Below, piece by piece: positions 1 to 8,593 of a stretch of DNA of 64,000 nucleotides. This DNA comes from Cytophagaceae bacterium (lineage in GTDB: Bacteria; Bacteroidota; Bacteroidia; Cytophagales; Cyclobacteriaceae). The stretch lies in the NCBI GenBank assembly GCA_006969745.1, contig CP030886.1:124001-188000 (forward strand). The letters run 5' to 3'. Position 1 is the first letter of the stretch. Each line of letters begins with the position of its first letter. A program made the position numbers and the translations under genes. Below the pieces are notes generated by a model. The model searched no databases and was not told the DNA's origin. It worked only from the letters and a program-made list of their open reading frames with translations.

Positions 1-1
1 A

Positions 2-1387
2 CCACCACTCCTAGCTATTGGGCTAGCAATAAAAACCAAACAGGTAGTCTTTTCACTTTCGCTCGGAATCTTCGTGGGCTATCTTATTATTCAAGGTGGT
101 AATTTTTTTGACGGGTTTCTCTCCACAATCACTGCTTTTGTAGATGTCTTTCAAAGCAAAGGAAATACAAGAACAATTATTCTCACCCTAATAATAGGCG
201 CCATGATACAACTGATAAAGTATTCGGGAGGTATCAATGGATTTATAAATTGGGTTCAAAAAAGGCTTTCAGGTCAGAAAAATTTTAAGGGGAAAATACA
301 AGCTACCTCGGCACTTACAGGTTTCTTAATTTTTGTTGAGTCTAATATTTCCATCTTGACGGTTGGAACAATATTTAGACCTTTGTTTGATAAACATAAA
401 ATCCCCAGGGAGAAGCTCGCGTATCTGGCGGACTCTAGTTCGGCTCCTTCATGTGTCTTATTTCCCCTCAATGCATGGGGAGCATATGTGATGGGCCTAC
501 TTCTCGCATTTCCATCTTTAGATCCCTTCCAGACACTTGTCTACTCAATCCCATTTAACTTTTACGCAATCCTGACACTCGTATTTGTTTTTTGGCTATC
601 ATTTTCCGGTAAGGAATATGGCGAGATGAAAAAGATCTCAGAACAGAAGAAAGCTATAACTGAAGAGCTTCCTACGGAAGATGAGAGAACCTCATCTCCT
701 CTAAATATGGTAGTTCCAATTGCTATAATGGTGCTTACCATGCCTCTCTTTCTAATCTACGGAGGTTGGGACGCATCACTTGAAGGTTCTTTTTCAGACA
801 AAGTCTGGAACAGCATAAGCAATGGATCTGGATCTGAAGCTGTTTTAAATGCTTGCTTTACAGGATTTTTGGTCGCCGCTTTTATGTATTTCTCACAGAA
901 AATACTCAGCATTAAAACCTTCATCGATCAGTCTTTCAAAGGTATGAATGACATGGTTGTAATGGCTGTTTTGATGGTTCTAGCTTTCGCAATTGGCAAC
1001 TTGTGTAACGAGCTTGGTACAGGAATTTATGTTTCAAGAGTTACTTCTTCCTGGCTAATTCCAGAGATTGCCCCTGCATTAATATTTATTATCAGCAGCT
1101 TTATTGCTTTTGCAACAGGAACCTCGTGGGGAACTTTTGCGATTATGATATCTATCGGTGTACCTCTAAGTTTTGCAGTAGATGCTAATATTTACCTGGT
1201 AATTGCAGCAGTACTGGGTGGTGGTGTTTTTGGTGATCACTGTTCCCCGATTTCAGATACTACTTTGATTGCCTCAGTTGCTTCCGGGTGTGACCACATC
1301 GATCATGTGCGAACACAGCTTCCCTATGCCCTATTTACAGGAGGACTTTCTGTGGTGTTGTACTTAATTGCCGGATTTATATTCTAG
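2..1387 (+). CDS. Na+/H+ antiporter, NhaC family (5' end outside window)
   Basis: Inner-membrane secondary transporter, predicted to exchange Na+ for H+. The frame is already open at base 2 and reads through hydrophobic codons into the rest, so the GTG at 74 is only an internal codon and the true start lies upstream of the window. The C-terminal stretch GDHCSPISDTT followed by GCDHIDHVRTQLPYAL (about 1235-1350) is the classic NhaC-family signature, and a RSGG-like YSGG motif near 225 also fits. About ten hydrophobic segments are visible. Family is clear; the transported ion (Na+/H+, or an amino-acid or malate/lactate exchange known in some relatives) is inferred. It converges on a TPR lipoprotein gene 2 bases downstream. 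Confidence 0.85.
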   Translation, partial: PPLLAIGLAIKTKQVVFSLSLGIFVGYLIIQGGNFFDGFLSTITAFVDVFQSKGNTRTIILTLIIGAMIQLIKYSGGINGFINWVQKRLSGQKNFKGKIQATSALTGFLIFVESNISILTVGTIFRPLFDKHKIPREKLAYLADSSSAPSCVLFPLNAWGAYVMGLLLAFPSLDPFQTLVYSIPFNFYAILTLVFVFWLSFSGKEYGEMKKISEQKKAITEELPTEDERTSSPLNMVVPIAIMVLTMPLFLIYGGWDASLEGSFSDKVWNSISNGSGSEAVLNACFTGFLVAAFMYFSQKILSIKTFIDQSFKGMNDMVVMAVLMVLAFAIGNLCNELGTGIYVSRVTSSWLIPEIAPALIFIISSFIAFATGTSWGTFAIMISIGVPLSFAVDANIYLVIAAVLGGGVFGDHCSPISDTTLIASVASGCDHIDHVRTQLPYALFTGGLSVVLYLIAGFIF

Positions 1388-1389
1388 CC

Positions 1390-1980
1390 TTATTTACAAT
1401 AGTCCTTAATGGCTTTATCGGCCTCAGGCACATCCAGAGATTTAGCAAATTGGAAATCTTCGCATGCAGAACGCATTTTCTCCTGCCCTACCTTAACGGC
1501 ACCACGATAAAGATATGCCTCACCAAAATCTCTATTGATTGTAATTGCATTATTGTATGACTCAATTGCTTGCTCGAAATAGCCAAGCTGATGCTCTGCT
1601 CTTCCAGCGAGAAAATGTGCCTGCGCATTATTTTCATTCAAATCAATTGCGTCACCCGTATAAATAAGGACCTTATTGTAATCGTGGTTGTTGTATGAAA
1701 TCTTCGCCAAACTCAAGTATGCATTAATGTATTTAGGATCGATTTCTAGTAGCGTCTTAAAGTCAGCGATTGCTTTATCAACTTCTCCTACTTCCTCATA
1801 GGAGCGTCCTCTATTATAAATGCTTTTCTTGTGATCGGGATGTGTTTCCAGATAAGATGTATAAGCATTAATCGCTTGCTGATATTCGCCATCGTCAAAA
1901 AGATCATCTCCATTTAGCGATTCCTCATTGTTGCACCCAAAGGCAAACAGCGCGATAAAAATTATTACTAAGTATTTCAT
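1390..1980 (-). CDS. TPR-repeat lipoprotein
   Basis: A 196-residue envelope lipoprotein. The N-terminus is a signal peptide ending in the lipobox FGC with the acylated cysteine at residue 16, followed by an Asn/Glu-rich linker. Residues about 28-190 are four to five tetratricopeptide repeats (for example AINAYTSYLETHPDHKKSIYNRG and AIESYNNAITINRDFGEAYL regions). TPRs bind partner proteins, so this is probably a scaffold or assembly factor; the partner cannot be told from context. It is monocistronic or cotranscribed after the DUF3108 gene 33 bases upstream on the same strand. Confidence 0.75.
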   Translation of the reverse strand: MKYLVIIFIALFAFGCNNEESLNGDDLFDDGEYQQAINAYTSYLETHPDHKKSIYNRGRSYEEVGEVDKAIADFKTLLEIDPKYINAYLSLAKISYNNHDYNKVLIYTGDAIDLNENNAQAHFLAGRAEHQLGYFEQAIESYNNAITINRDFGEAYLYRGAVKVGQEKMRSACEDFQFAKSLDVPEADKAIKDYCK

Positions 1981-2013
1981 GTAGTTTGTATAAAGTCGGC
2001 AAAAGTAGATTGA

Positions 2014-2805
2014 TTATTCAAAATCAATGCCGCTTTTTACATTTTTATACGCAGTAAGTTCACAATAAGCTGTCCCAAAGTTCATATCAGCGGCAACTTT
2101 AAGCGGAAGACGGTTAGCATCGGCTGAAATCCAGAATTTTACAGCATTCTCTCCCTTGAAAACGTTATTCTTCTGCATAACCGGAACTACCTTGTGACAA
2201 TAGATTTCACCGACCTTGGTTTTTGTCATTTCTATTCCATGATAAACCATCTTAAAGTCATAGAATTTTTTATCGAAAAAAGCCTCTAGCTGTACGGTAT
2301 CCCCTTTTTGTAACCCCCTATAATCAATACTTCTTGCATACATTAAGCCTCCCATCATGTCAAAGTAGTTGCCATCTTCAAGGTCGAAATACTTGGTAGG
2401 ACGAGGACCAGGCTCACTGGCAGATGAGCTCTCGACTCTTACTTCCATCGAGTCATAATCAAAATATACTTTTTCATCAAGGTCGTAGTCTCCTTCTGAG
2501 AGGTCACGGTATGAATAGTATGGAAGGAAGGTGTTTTTATCTATAACTGCTCCCCATTTATCATCCACTTTAGAAAATACGCCTGCTAATCCGGCTGTTC
2601 TCCCATGTACATTGATTTCTATACACTCTTTACCATCTTGTATCACATATTCATCAGATATTTTAAAAGAACCTCTACCGATGGTGAACCAACCATAGGA
2701 TAGCTTAAAATGAAGCTCTTCGCCCTTACTCACAGGCTTTTCTTTCACGACAAGAGATTGAGCGTTTGTAACCAGTCCCAGGAATATCAATGCAATTGTT
2801 TTCAT
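2014..2805 (-). CDS. DUF3108-family exported protein
   Basis: About 263 residues. I place the start at the ATG read from 2805, because it opens directly into a signal peptide (MKTIALIFLGLVTNA) whereas the longer version adds ten charged residues in front. The mature part matches the DUF3108 pattern seen in Bacteroidota: a beta-rich periplasmic or outer-membrane-associated domain with the GEELHFKLSYGWFTIGRGSF region, a tract around YYSYRDLSEGDYD, and the KFWISADANRLPLK motif near the C-terminus. Function unknown. It lies between dapD and the TPR lipoprotein, all on the minus strand and closely spaced. Confidence 0.7.
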   Translation of the reverse strand: MKTIALIFLGLVTNAQSLVVKEKPVSKGEELHFKLSYGWFTIGRGSFKISDEYVIQDGKECIEINVHGRTAGLAGVFSKVDDKWGAVIDKNTFLPYYSYRDLSEGDYDLDEKVYFDYDSMEVRVESSSASEPGPRPTKYFDLEDGNYFDMMGGLMYARSIDYRGLQKGDTVQLEAFFDKKFYDFKMVYHGIEMTKTKVGEIYCHKVVPVMQKNNVFKGENAVKFWISADANRLPLKVAADMNFGTAYCELTAYKNVKSGIDFE

Positions 2806-2855
2806 GACTTTAAAAGTTGGTACTCTATCCATCACTACAACTAAGATGCCATTAA

Positions 2856-3668
2856 TTAAACTGAAACGCTGTTTTCCCTTAAAGCTTCGTTCAATGAAGT
2901 CTTTTTATCGGTACTCTCTTTTCTCTGTCCGATGATTAGCGCACATGGAACCTGGTATTCTCCGGCAGCAAATTTTTTAGGCATAGAGCCCGGAATTACA
3001 ACAGATCTTGGTGGAACAAACCCTTTATACTCTTTTGGTTCCGCTCCAGTGACATCAATAATTCGCGAACTGGCAGTCAAAACCACATTTGCACCTAATA
3101 CGGCTTCCTTTCCAATTCTAACACCTTCCACGACGATACAACGCGAGCCAATGAAAGCATTATCTTCAATAATTACAGGCGCAGCTTGTACTGGTTCTAA
3201 AACTCCTCCAATCCCTACTCCTCCACTTAAATGAACATTTTTACCAATCTGTGCACAACTCCCAACGGTAGCCCATGTATCAACCATCGTCCCTTCATCA
3301 ACATAGGCTCCAATATTGACATAACTTGGCATTAGAATGGTATTTTTCTGAATAAATGCACCATATCTGGCAATGGCATGAGGCACTACTCGCACACCAA
3401 GCTGATCATAGCCCGACTTAAGTTTAATCTTATCATGAAACTGGAATGGACCAACCTCAATCAATTGCATTTTCATTAATGGAAAATAGAGTATTACAGC
3501 CTTTTTGAGCCATTCATTGACCACCCAATCATCTCCGGAAGGCTCGGCTATCCTTCGTTTTCCATTATCCAGTTCTTCAATGACTGTCTTGATAGCAACT
3601 GATACATCCTTCTTGCCAACAAGTGACCGATCTTCCCAAGCTTCCTCTATGAGGTTTTTTAATTCCAT
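2856..3668 (-). CDS. dapD: 2,3,4,5-tetrahydropyridine-2,6-dicarboxylate N-succinyltransferase
   Basis: Cytoplasmic enzyme of the succinylase branch of lysine/meso-diaminopimelate synthesis; transfers succinyl from succinyl-CoA to tetrahydrodipicolinate. 270 residues, the normal length. The N-terminal helical domain (1-100) is followed by a left-handed parallel beta-helix of hexapeptide repeats (about 105-220, e.g. IGKNVHLSGGVGIGG, IIEDNAFIGSRCIVVEGVRIG, AVLGANVVL) and the characteristic C-terminal GEYQVPCALIIGQRK. Divergent from a glycosyltransferase gene with only 24 bases between starts. No other lysine gene is in the window. Confidence 0.95.
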   Translation of the reverse strand: MELKNLIEEAWEDRSLVGKKDVSVAIKTVIEELDNGKRRIAEPSGDDWVVNEWLKKAVILYFPLMKMQLIEVGPFQFHDKIKLKSGYDQLGVRVVPHAIARYGAFIQKNTILMPSYVNIGAYVDEGTMVDTWATVGSCAQIGKNVHLSGGVGIGGVLEPVQAAPVIIEDNAFIGSRCIVVEGVRIGKEAVLGANVVLTASSRIIDVTGAEPKEYKGFVPPRSVVIPGSMPKKFAAGEYQVPCALIIGQRKESTDKKTSLNEALRENSVSV

Positions 3669-3692
3669 CTAATACTTAATATTTACAGTGAT

Positions 3693-4796
3693 ATGAAGAA
3701 AAAGATTGTGATTGCATCTGTGCTAAAGCCGGTTGACGATGTACGTGCCTATTGGAAGCTCTCCCAATCAATAGCGAAAACAAATAAATATGAAGTTAAT
3801 ATCATAGGAAATAAAGGGAAAAAACCATCATCTGATGAAAACATCCGATTTCATCCCATTTCCATTAAGAGAAGTAATTGGCTAAAACGTGTACTTATAA
3901 GAGAACAAATTCTTTTTAAGGTTCTACGATTAAAGCCAGACATTCTAATAATCACAACTCACGAATTGATTAATACCGCTCTTCTATGCAAAATTCTTTT
4001 GCGTTGTAAAGTTGTTTATGATGTACAGGAAAACTATAAAAAGAATCTGATCCATATCAATCCAGCTTTTATGAAAAAGCTGGCTGCCTGGCTGGTAAGG
4101 TGGAAAGAAAATCTGAGTCAACTTTTCATTGACACCTTTTGGCTGGCTGAAAAATGCTACGTAGACGAACTTTCTTTTACTTCCAAAAAGAATTTTATCA
4201 TTGAAAACAAGGCTTTCAAATATTCTATGTCCGAACGAGATTATTCAATTATCAAGATGTTGTATAGTGGAACGGTATCGGATTATGGAGGAGTAAAACG
4301 AGCTGTTGATTTATTTATCCATTTGATCAAAAAAAATCAAAATTGTAAACTCCATATTATTGGGCAGGTACATGATAAGTCCTTGTCAAGCTGGTTGAAG
4401 AATCAGCAAAAAATGATTCCACAACTAGAGCTTAACATTTCAGATAGACCAATACCACACGAAGAAATTCTAAACGCAATTGACCAATGTAATCTTGGGA
4501 TCATCGGCTACATGCCATCTGAAGTGAATAAGCATAAGGTACCCACAAAACTTTACGAATACTCCAGGTATCGGCTTCCATATCTGGTTCAGAAAAACAC
4601 GCAGTGGTGCCGTTTAGGAAAGAAGCTCGGTGGGGCAATTCCTATCGATTTTAAAAATATTAGTGGTGATGATATCCTAAAATCCATTGCAAATACTGAA
4701 GATTTATTTCCTAACCAATATCCTGAAGAAGCAACATGGGAATATGAGTCTCAAAAAATATTACAATCACTTAATAGTTTAATTAATGAATCATAA
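3693..4796 (+). CDS. Glycosyltransferase (GT4-like, GT-B fold)
   Basis: 367 residues, no signal peptide. The N-terminal half resembles a Rossmann-like acceptor domain (VIASVLKPVDDVRAYWKLSQSIAK at the start). The C-terminal half has the donor-binding features of GT4-type enzymes: ILYSGTVSDYGGVKRAVDLF-like segment, LHIIGQVHD, and a final IPHEEILNAIDQCNLGIIGY ... PTKLYEYSRY run that corresponds to the nucleotide-sugar binding glycine/glutamate region. Substrate unknown. It stands alone, not in an obvious polysaccharide cluster, and precedes the metal-uptake operon on the same strand. Confidence 0.7.
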   Translation: MKKKIVIASVLKPVDDVRAYWKLSQSIAKTNKYEVNIIGNKGKKPSSDENIRFHPISIKRSNWLKRVLIREQILFKVLRLKPDILIITTHELINTALLCKILLRCKVVYDVQENYKKNLIHINPAFMKKLAAWLVRWKENLSQLFIDTFWLAEKCYVDELSFTSKKNFIIENKAFKYSMSERDYSIIKMLYSGTVSDYGGVKRAVDLFIHLIKKNQNCKLHIIGQVHDKSLSSWLKNQQKMIPQLELNISDRPIPHEEILNAIDQCNLGIIGYMPSEVNKHKVPTKLYEYSRYRLPYLVQKNTQWCRLGKKLGGAIPIDFKNISGDDILKSIANTEDLFPNQYPEEATWEYESQKILQSLNSLINES

Positions 4797-4808
4797 TTAT
4801 ACTGATTA

Positions 4809-4831
4809 TTAACTAATTATAATTTAGTTAA
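4809..4831. promoter_or_regulatory. Inverted repeat upstream of dtxR-like gene (possible operator)
   Basis: TTAACTAA-N7-TTAGTTAA, eight-base arms, in the 90-base gap between the glycosyltransferase and the DtxR-like regulator. It lies 20 bases from a second, perfect palindrome. Both have a TTAR...YTAA flavour like DtxR/MntR boxes, but the first is less convincing because the tract is very AT-rich. Confidence 0.35.
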
Positions 4832-4851
4832 TGATATATTCTAAATTTATT

Positions 4852-4867
4852 TTTAGATTAATCTAAA
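4852..4867. promoter_or_regulatory. Perfect 16-bp palindrome, likely DtxR/MntR-type operator
   Basis: TTTAGATTAATCTAAA is its own reverse complement. A second, overlapping imperfect repeat CTAAAT-AAT-ATTTAG continues to 4877. A TAnnTTTG-type -7 element (TAGCTTTG, 4875-4882) starts 8 bases after the palindrome, so a bound repressor would cover the -33/-7 region. The -7 element ends only four bases before the ATG at 4887, implying a leaderless or nearly leaderless transcript. Likely autoregulation of the metal-uptake operon; not tested. Confidence 0.55.
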
Positions 4868-4886
4868 TAATATTTAGCTTTGTGGC

Positions 4887-5564
4887 ATGGCTTCAGAACT
4901 AAGTTTTACCGAGGAAAACTACCTCAAGGCTATTTATCACATATCTGCTGAAAGCAATGAAAGCGTGAATACAAATGCGCTGGCTGAAAGTATGAATACT
5001 ACACCAGCTTCTGCCAATGACATGGTGAAAAGGTTAGCACAGAAAAATCTCATTGGCTATCAAAAATATAAAGGCGCTACCCTACTAACTAAAGGCAAAA
5101 AGATCGCGCTTACTATTGTAAGGAAACACCGACTCTGGGAAGTATTTCTGGTTGACAAATTAGGTTTCAAGTGGGACGAGGTTCATGAAATTGCAGAGCA
5201 GCTTGAGCACATAAAATCTCCCAGTCTGATTAAGCGATTGGACAAATTTTTAGGTTTTCCTACGATGGATCCTCATGGTGATCCCATCCCAAATGAAGAC
5301 GGGATAATGAAACAAACCAGACGAGCTTCAATAGCTGAAGTTGCAATCAATACTAGAGGAATCATAGTTGCTGTCAATAATGATGATACCCTACTACTTC
5401 AACATCTTGATTCTCTCGGCATCAAACTCGGGTCACGCGTCGGTGTGCTTGAAAGAATGGACTTTGATGGTTCGGTTTCAATTTCAATAGATGATGGGCC
5501 TAAGCAATTTCTATCAAAAGCAGTTGCAGAAAATTTGATGATAACACTCACAGATACAAAATGA
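4887..5564 (+). CDS. Metal-dependent transcriptional regulator, DtxR/MntR family
   Basis: 225 residues with the full three-domain DtxR layout. An N-terminal winged helix (5-65, SFTEENYLKAIYHI, then AESMNTTPASANDMVKRL), a metal-binding dimerization domain (70-140: RKHRLWEVFLVDKL, then EVHEIAEQLEH, then FPTMDPHGDPIP), and a C-terminal SH3-like FeoA-type domain (150-222). Represses metal uptake when loaded with Mn2+ or Fe2+. First gene of an operon whose next gene starts within its stop codon (ATGA overlap). The start is fixed by family N-termini and by the promoter directly upstream. Confidence 0.9.
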   Translation: MASELSFTEENYLKAIYHISAESNESVNTNALAESMNTTPASANDMVKRLAQKNLIGYQKYKGATLLTKGKKIALTIVRKHRLWEVFLVDKLGFKWDEVHEIAEQLEHIKSPSLIKRLDKFLGFPTMDPHGDPIPNEDGIMKQTRRASIAEVAINTRGIIVAVNNDDTLLLQHLDSLGIKLGSRVGVLERMDFDGSVSISIDDGPKQFLSKAVAENLMITLTDTK

Positions 5565-6472
5565 AGAAACTTTCCTTTATACTTATTGTGCTAGTTGCAC
5601 TAGCAGGATGCACAAACAAACAGGAGCGATCGAATGACAAACCTCATATTGTAGCAACCACGGGAATGCTCTTCGATGCAGTTGTGAACATTGGTGGAGA
5701 TAAAATTACCGCAGAAGCAATCATGGGACCTGGTGTTGATCCTCATTTATATAAAGCTACCCAAGGTGATCTTGCCAAGTTCAATCAAGCTGACATGATC
5801 ATTTACAATGGAATACTTCTGGAAGGTAAAATGAGTGAAATACTCAAAAAGCTTGGAAAACAGAAACCTACTGTTGCCGCAGCAGAATCTATCCCCAAAG
5901 AAATGCTAAAATCGGCAATAGGCTATAAAGATGCATATGATCCTCATGTATGGTTTGACGTATCACGGTGGAAGTATGCTGTAAAAGCAATAAGTGAGGC
6001 CATAATTAGTCTAGATTCAACAAATCAACAGTTTTACTACGATAACACCAGAAGATATCTTTCTCAGCTGGATAGCCTTGATCAGTATGTCAAGGTCCGC
6101 ATTAAGTCAATACCTGAAAATCAGAGAATCCTCATTACGGCTCATGACGCATTTACCTATTTTGGAGATGCATATGGCATGCGTGTAGAAGGCCTTCAAG
6201 GTATTTCAACAGTTGCCGACTTTGGACTTAAAGATATTGCTGAACTTATCGATTTGATCATTCAAAACAACATAAAAGCAATCTTTGTAGAGACCAGTGT
6301 GTCAGAAAAATCCATCAATGCTGTGGTTACCGGTTGCAAAGAAAAGGGACATAATGTACGTATTGGTGGTTATCTCTATTCTGATGCAATGGGTGAATTT
6401 GGAACTGATGAAGGAACCTATATAGGTATGTTTAGAAAGAATGTTGAAACTATTGTGAATGCCTTAAAATAA
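5561..6472 (+). CDS. Metal ABC transporter substrate-binding lipoprotein (ZnuA/TroA/MntA family)
   Basis: 303 residues. Signal peptide with lipobox LAGC (Cys16) anchors it in the membrane. Cluster A-I solute-binding protein that captures Mn2+, Zn2+ or Fe2+. The metal ligands of the family are visible: His in GVDPHLYKAT, His in AYDPHVWFD, His in LITAHDAFTYFG, and an acidic residue near the C-terminus (SDAMG). There is no His-rich loop of the kind typical of dedicated zinc ZnuA proteins, and the operon is led by a DtxR/MntR-type regulator, so manganese (or iron) is the favoured substrate. Overlaps the regulator gene by four bases, implying translational coupling. Confidence 0.85.
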   Translation: MKKLSFILIVLVALAGCTNKQERSNDKPHIVATTGMLFDAVVNIGGDKITAEAIMGPGVDPHLYKATQGDLAKFNQADMIIYNGILLEGKMSEILKKLGKQKPTVAAAESIPKEMLKSAIGYKDAYDPHVWFDVSRWKYAVKAISEAIISLDSTNQQFYYDNTRRYLSQLDSLDQYVKVRIKSIPENQRILITAHDAFTYFGDAYGMRVEGLQGISTVADFGLKDIAELIDLIIQNNIKAIFVETSVSEKSINAVVTGCKEKGHNVRIGGYLYSDAMGEFGTDEGTYIGMFRKNVETIVNALK

Positions 6473-6503
6473 GGAGGATGAAATCATCTAAAATAAATTA
6501 CCT

Positions 6504-7307
6504 ATGTCAAATAGCTTCGTAAAACAAGTAGATAATCCTGTACTTGAAATTCATGACTTAACGGTAAGCTATGATAAAAAACCGGTGCTTTGGGGAATAG
6601 ACTTGTCTATTCCAGCCGGCTCGATATGCGGTATTATTGGTCCAAACGGAGCGGGTAAATCCACATTGATCAAAGCAATAATGGATCTTGTGGACATGAA
6701 TTCCGGCTATGTCAAGCTATTTGATCAGACACTTGATGAAGTAAGAAAGCGAGTAAGTTATGTGCCTCAGCGTGAATCAGTGGATTGGGACTTTCCGGCA
6801 TCCGTGCTTGATGTTGTACTGATGGGAAGATACGCCAACCTTGGTTTATTTAAGAATCCGCGGAAAGCAGATAAAGAAGCTGCTATGAAAGCATTGGAAA
6901 TGGTGGGAATGGATAAATATTCCAAACGCCAGATTTCTCAGCTCTCCGGAGGTCAGCAGCAACGGGTGTTTCTGGCAAGGGCATTAACACAAAATGCTGA
7001 CATCTATTTTCTCGATGAGCCATTTGCCGGGGTTGATGCCGCCACCGAAAAAGCCATCTTTAAAATATTACAAAATCTCTCAAAGGAAGGCAAAACAATC
7101 ATTGTGGTCCACCATGATCTGCAGTCTGTTGAAACCTATTTTGAATGGGTGATTTTATTAAATCTTCGGTTGGTAGCTTCAGGCCCCACTCCTGAAGTAT
7201 TCACACCTTCCCTCCTGGAAGAAACCTACGGCGGTAAGCTGACCTTGCTGACTGAGGTAGGAGAATTGGTACAACAAGGTGAATTCAAAGCGCGCGAAAA
7301 ACAGTAA
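6504..7307 (+). CDS. Metal ABC transporter ATP-binding protein
   Basis: 267 residues. ATPase of the Mn/Zn/Fe-type ABC importer. Walker A GPNGAGKST (about residue 49), Q-loop in YVPQRESVDWDFP (the Asp-Phe-Pro form typical of MntB/ZnuC ATPases), ABC signature LSGGQQQR, Walker B IYFLDEPF, and switch histidine in VVHHDL. Starts 31 bases after the binding-protein gene, and its stop codon overlaps the start of the first permease gene by one base. Confidence 0.93.
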   Translation: MSNSFVKQVDNPVLEIHDLTVSYDKKPVLWGIDLSIPAGSICGIIGPNGAGKSTLIKAIMDLVDMNSGYVKLFDQTLDEVRKRVSYVPQRESVDWDFPASVLDVVLMGRYANLGLFKNPRKADKEAAMKALEMVGMDKYSKRQISQLSGGQQQRVFLARALTQNADIYFLDEPFAGVDAATEKAIFKILQNLSKEGKTIIVVHHDLQSVETYFEWVILLNLRLVASGPTPEVFTPSLLEETYGGKLTLLTEVGELVQQGEFKAREKQ

Positions 7308-8593
7308 TGGAAACACTCATTGAATTCTTCACCTTTCAATATCCCAATATCAAATACGTTGTATTTGGCACTATCCTACTTTCAATAAGCTCGGCAGTTG
7401 TTGGTTGTTTCACATTTATCAAAAAGAAGTCACTTGTCGGAGATGTTATCTCTCATGCGGTACTCCCTGGAATCTGCCTTTCATTTTTAGCTACTGGTAG
7501 CAAAGATCCATTCTTCCTAATCATTGGTGCATTCATCTCCGGATGGCTATCGATACTAGTGATGGACGCTATTATTCAAAACACAAAGATCAAGGAAGAT
7601 GCTGCCACCGGTCTTTCTTTGTCAGTTTTTTTTGGAGTTGGCATTTTGCTCATGACTTACATTCAGCACTCGGGAAATGCCTCCCAAAGTGGACTGGATA
7701 CCTTCCTTTTTGGAAAGGCAGCAGCACTTGTAGGAAAGGATTTACTCGCATTTAGCATCATAGCAGTAATTGTACTTTTAACTGTATTGTTGTTCTACAA
7801 AGAATTTAAGCTTATCAGCTTCGATCCACAGTTTGCAAAGGTTATTGGACTGCCAATAAGGCGATTGGAAATGATTCTGACCTCAATTACGGTCTTGGCG
7901 GTTGTTACGGGTATTCAGGCAGTAGGTGTGGTTTTAATGGCGGCAATGCTGATCACTCCGGCAGCAGCGGCTCGCTTTTGGACCAATCGTTTATCACGAA
8001 TGATTTTACTCTCCTCCGCTTTTGGGGCCTTCTCCGGAATCAGTGGAGCATTCATTTCTTACAGCGCTCCATCGATGCCTACAGGTCCTTGGATGGTGAT
8101 GATCCTTTCTGTCATTGCATTAGTATCATTCTTCTTTGCTCCTGGCAAGGGGATACTGATTAGACAGTGGAGAAGGTTCTCTATCAGAAGGCAGCTATTG
8201 GAAGAAAACCTACTCAAAACATTCTATAGGATTGGAGAAAATAGTGGCGAGCACTTTAATACGGTTGCCATTGACGATTTACAATTGGTTCGAAACTTCT
8301 CTCCTGCTCAACTGACAAAGGGTTTAAGAAAATTGCTTGTAAATGGATATGTGAGTCGCAATAACAATTCTTGGTTTCTCACCAATGAAGGCTTTGAAAA
8401 AGGCAAAAGAATAACACGACTTCATCGACTTTGGGAATTGTATTTGACCAAGTATTTACGAATTGCACCCGATCATGTACATGAAGACGCAGATACCATC
8501 GAGCACGTAATAACACCCGAACTTGAGGCTAGGCTGGAAAAACTTTTGGAATATCCTACCTCAGACCCACATCACTCAGAAATACCAAAATAA
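7307..8593 (+). CDS. Metal ABC transporter permease fused to a DtxR-like domain
   Basis: 428 residues against roughly 280 for the usual family member. Residues 1-285 are an ABC-3 permease with about eight membrane helices and conserved segments such as GDVISHAVLPG and GVVLMAAMLITPAAAARF. Residues about 295-428 form a cytoplasmic domain that mirrors the regulator encoded at 4887: a helix-turn-helix-like stretch, then LTNEGFEKGKRITRLHRLWE, HVHEDADTIEH, and YPTSDPHHSEIP. These are the metal-binding positions of DtxR proteins. It may gate transport by sensing cytoplasmic metal. Known architecture in some Bacteroidota, function inferred. No frameshift is seen; the join is in frame. Confidence 0.88.
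   Translation: METLIEFFTFQYPNIKYVVFGTILLSISSAVVGCFTFIKKKSLVGDVISHAVLPGICLSFLATGSKDPFFLIIGAFISGWLSILVMDAIIQNTKIKEDAATGLSLSVFFGVGILLMTYIQHSGNASQSGLDTFLFGKAAALVGKDLLAFSIIAVIVLLTVLLFYKEFKLISFDPQFAKVIGLPIRRLEMILTSITVLAVVTGIQAVGVVLMAAMLITPAAAARFWTNRLSRMILLSSAFGAFSGISGAFISYSAPSMPTGPWMVMILSVIALVSFFFAPGKGILIRQWRRFSIRRQLLEENLLKTFYRIGENSGEHFNTVAIDDLQLVRNFSPAQLTKGLRKLLVNGYVSRNNNSWFLTNEGFEKGKRITRLHRLWELYLTKYLRIAPDHVHEDADTIEHVITPELEARLEKLLEYPTSDPHHSEIPK

Noticed and set aside
74..1387. GTG at 74 as the start of the NhaC antiporter
   Set aside because: The frame is open with membrane-helix codons back to base 2, so 74 is internal and the gene is cut by the window edge.
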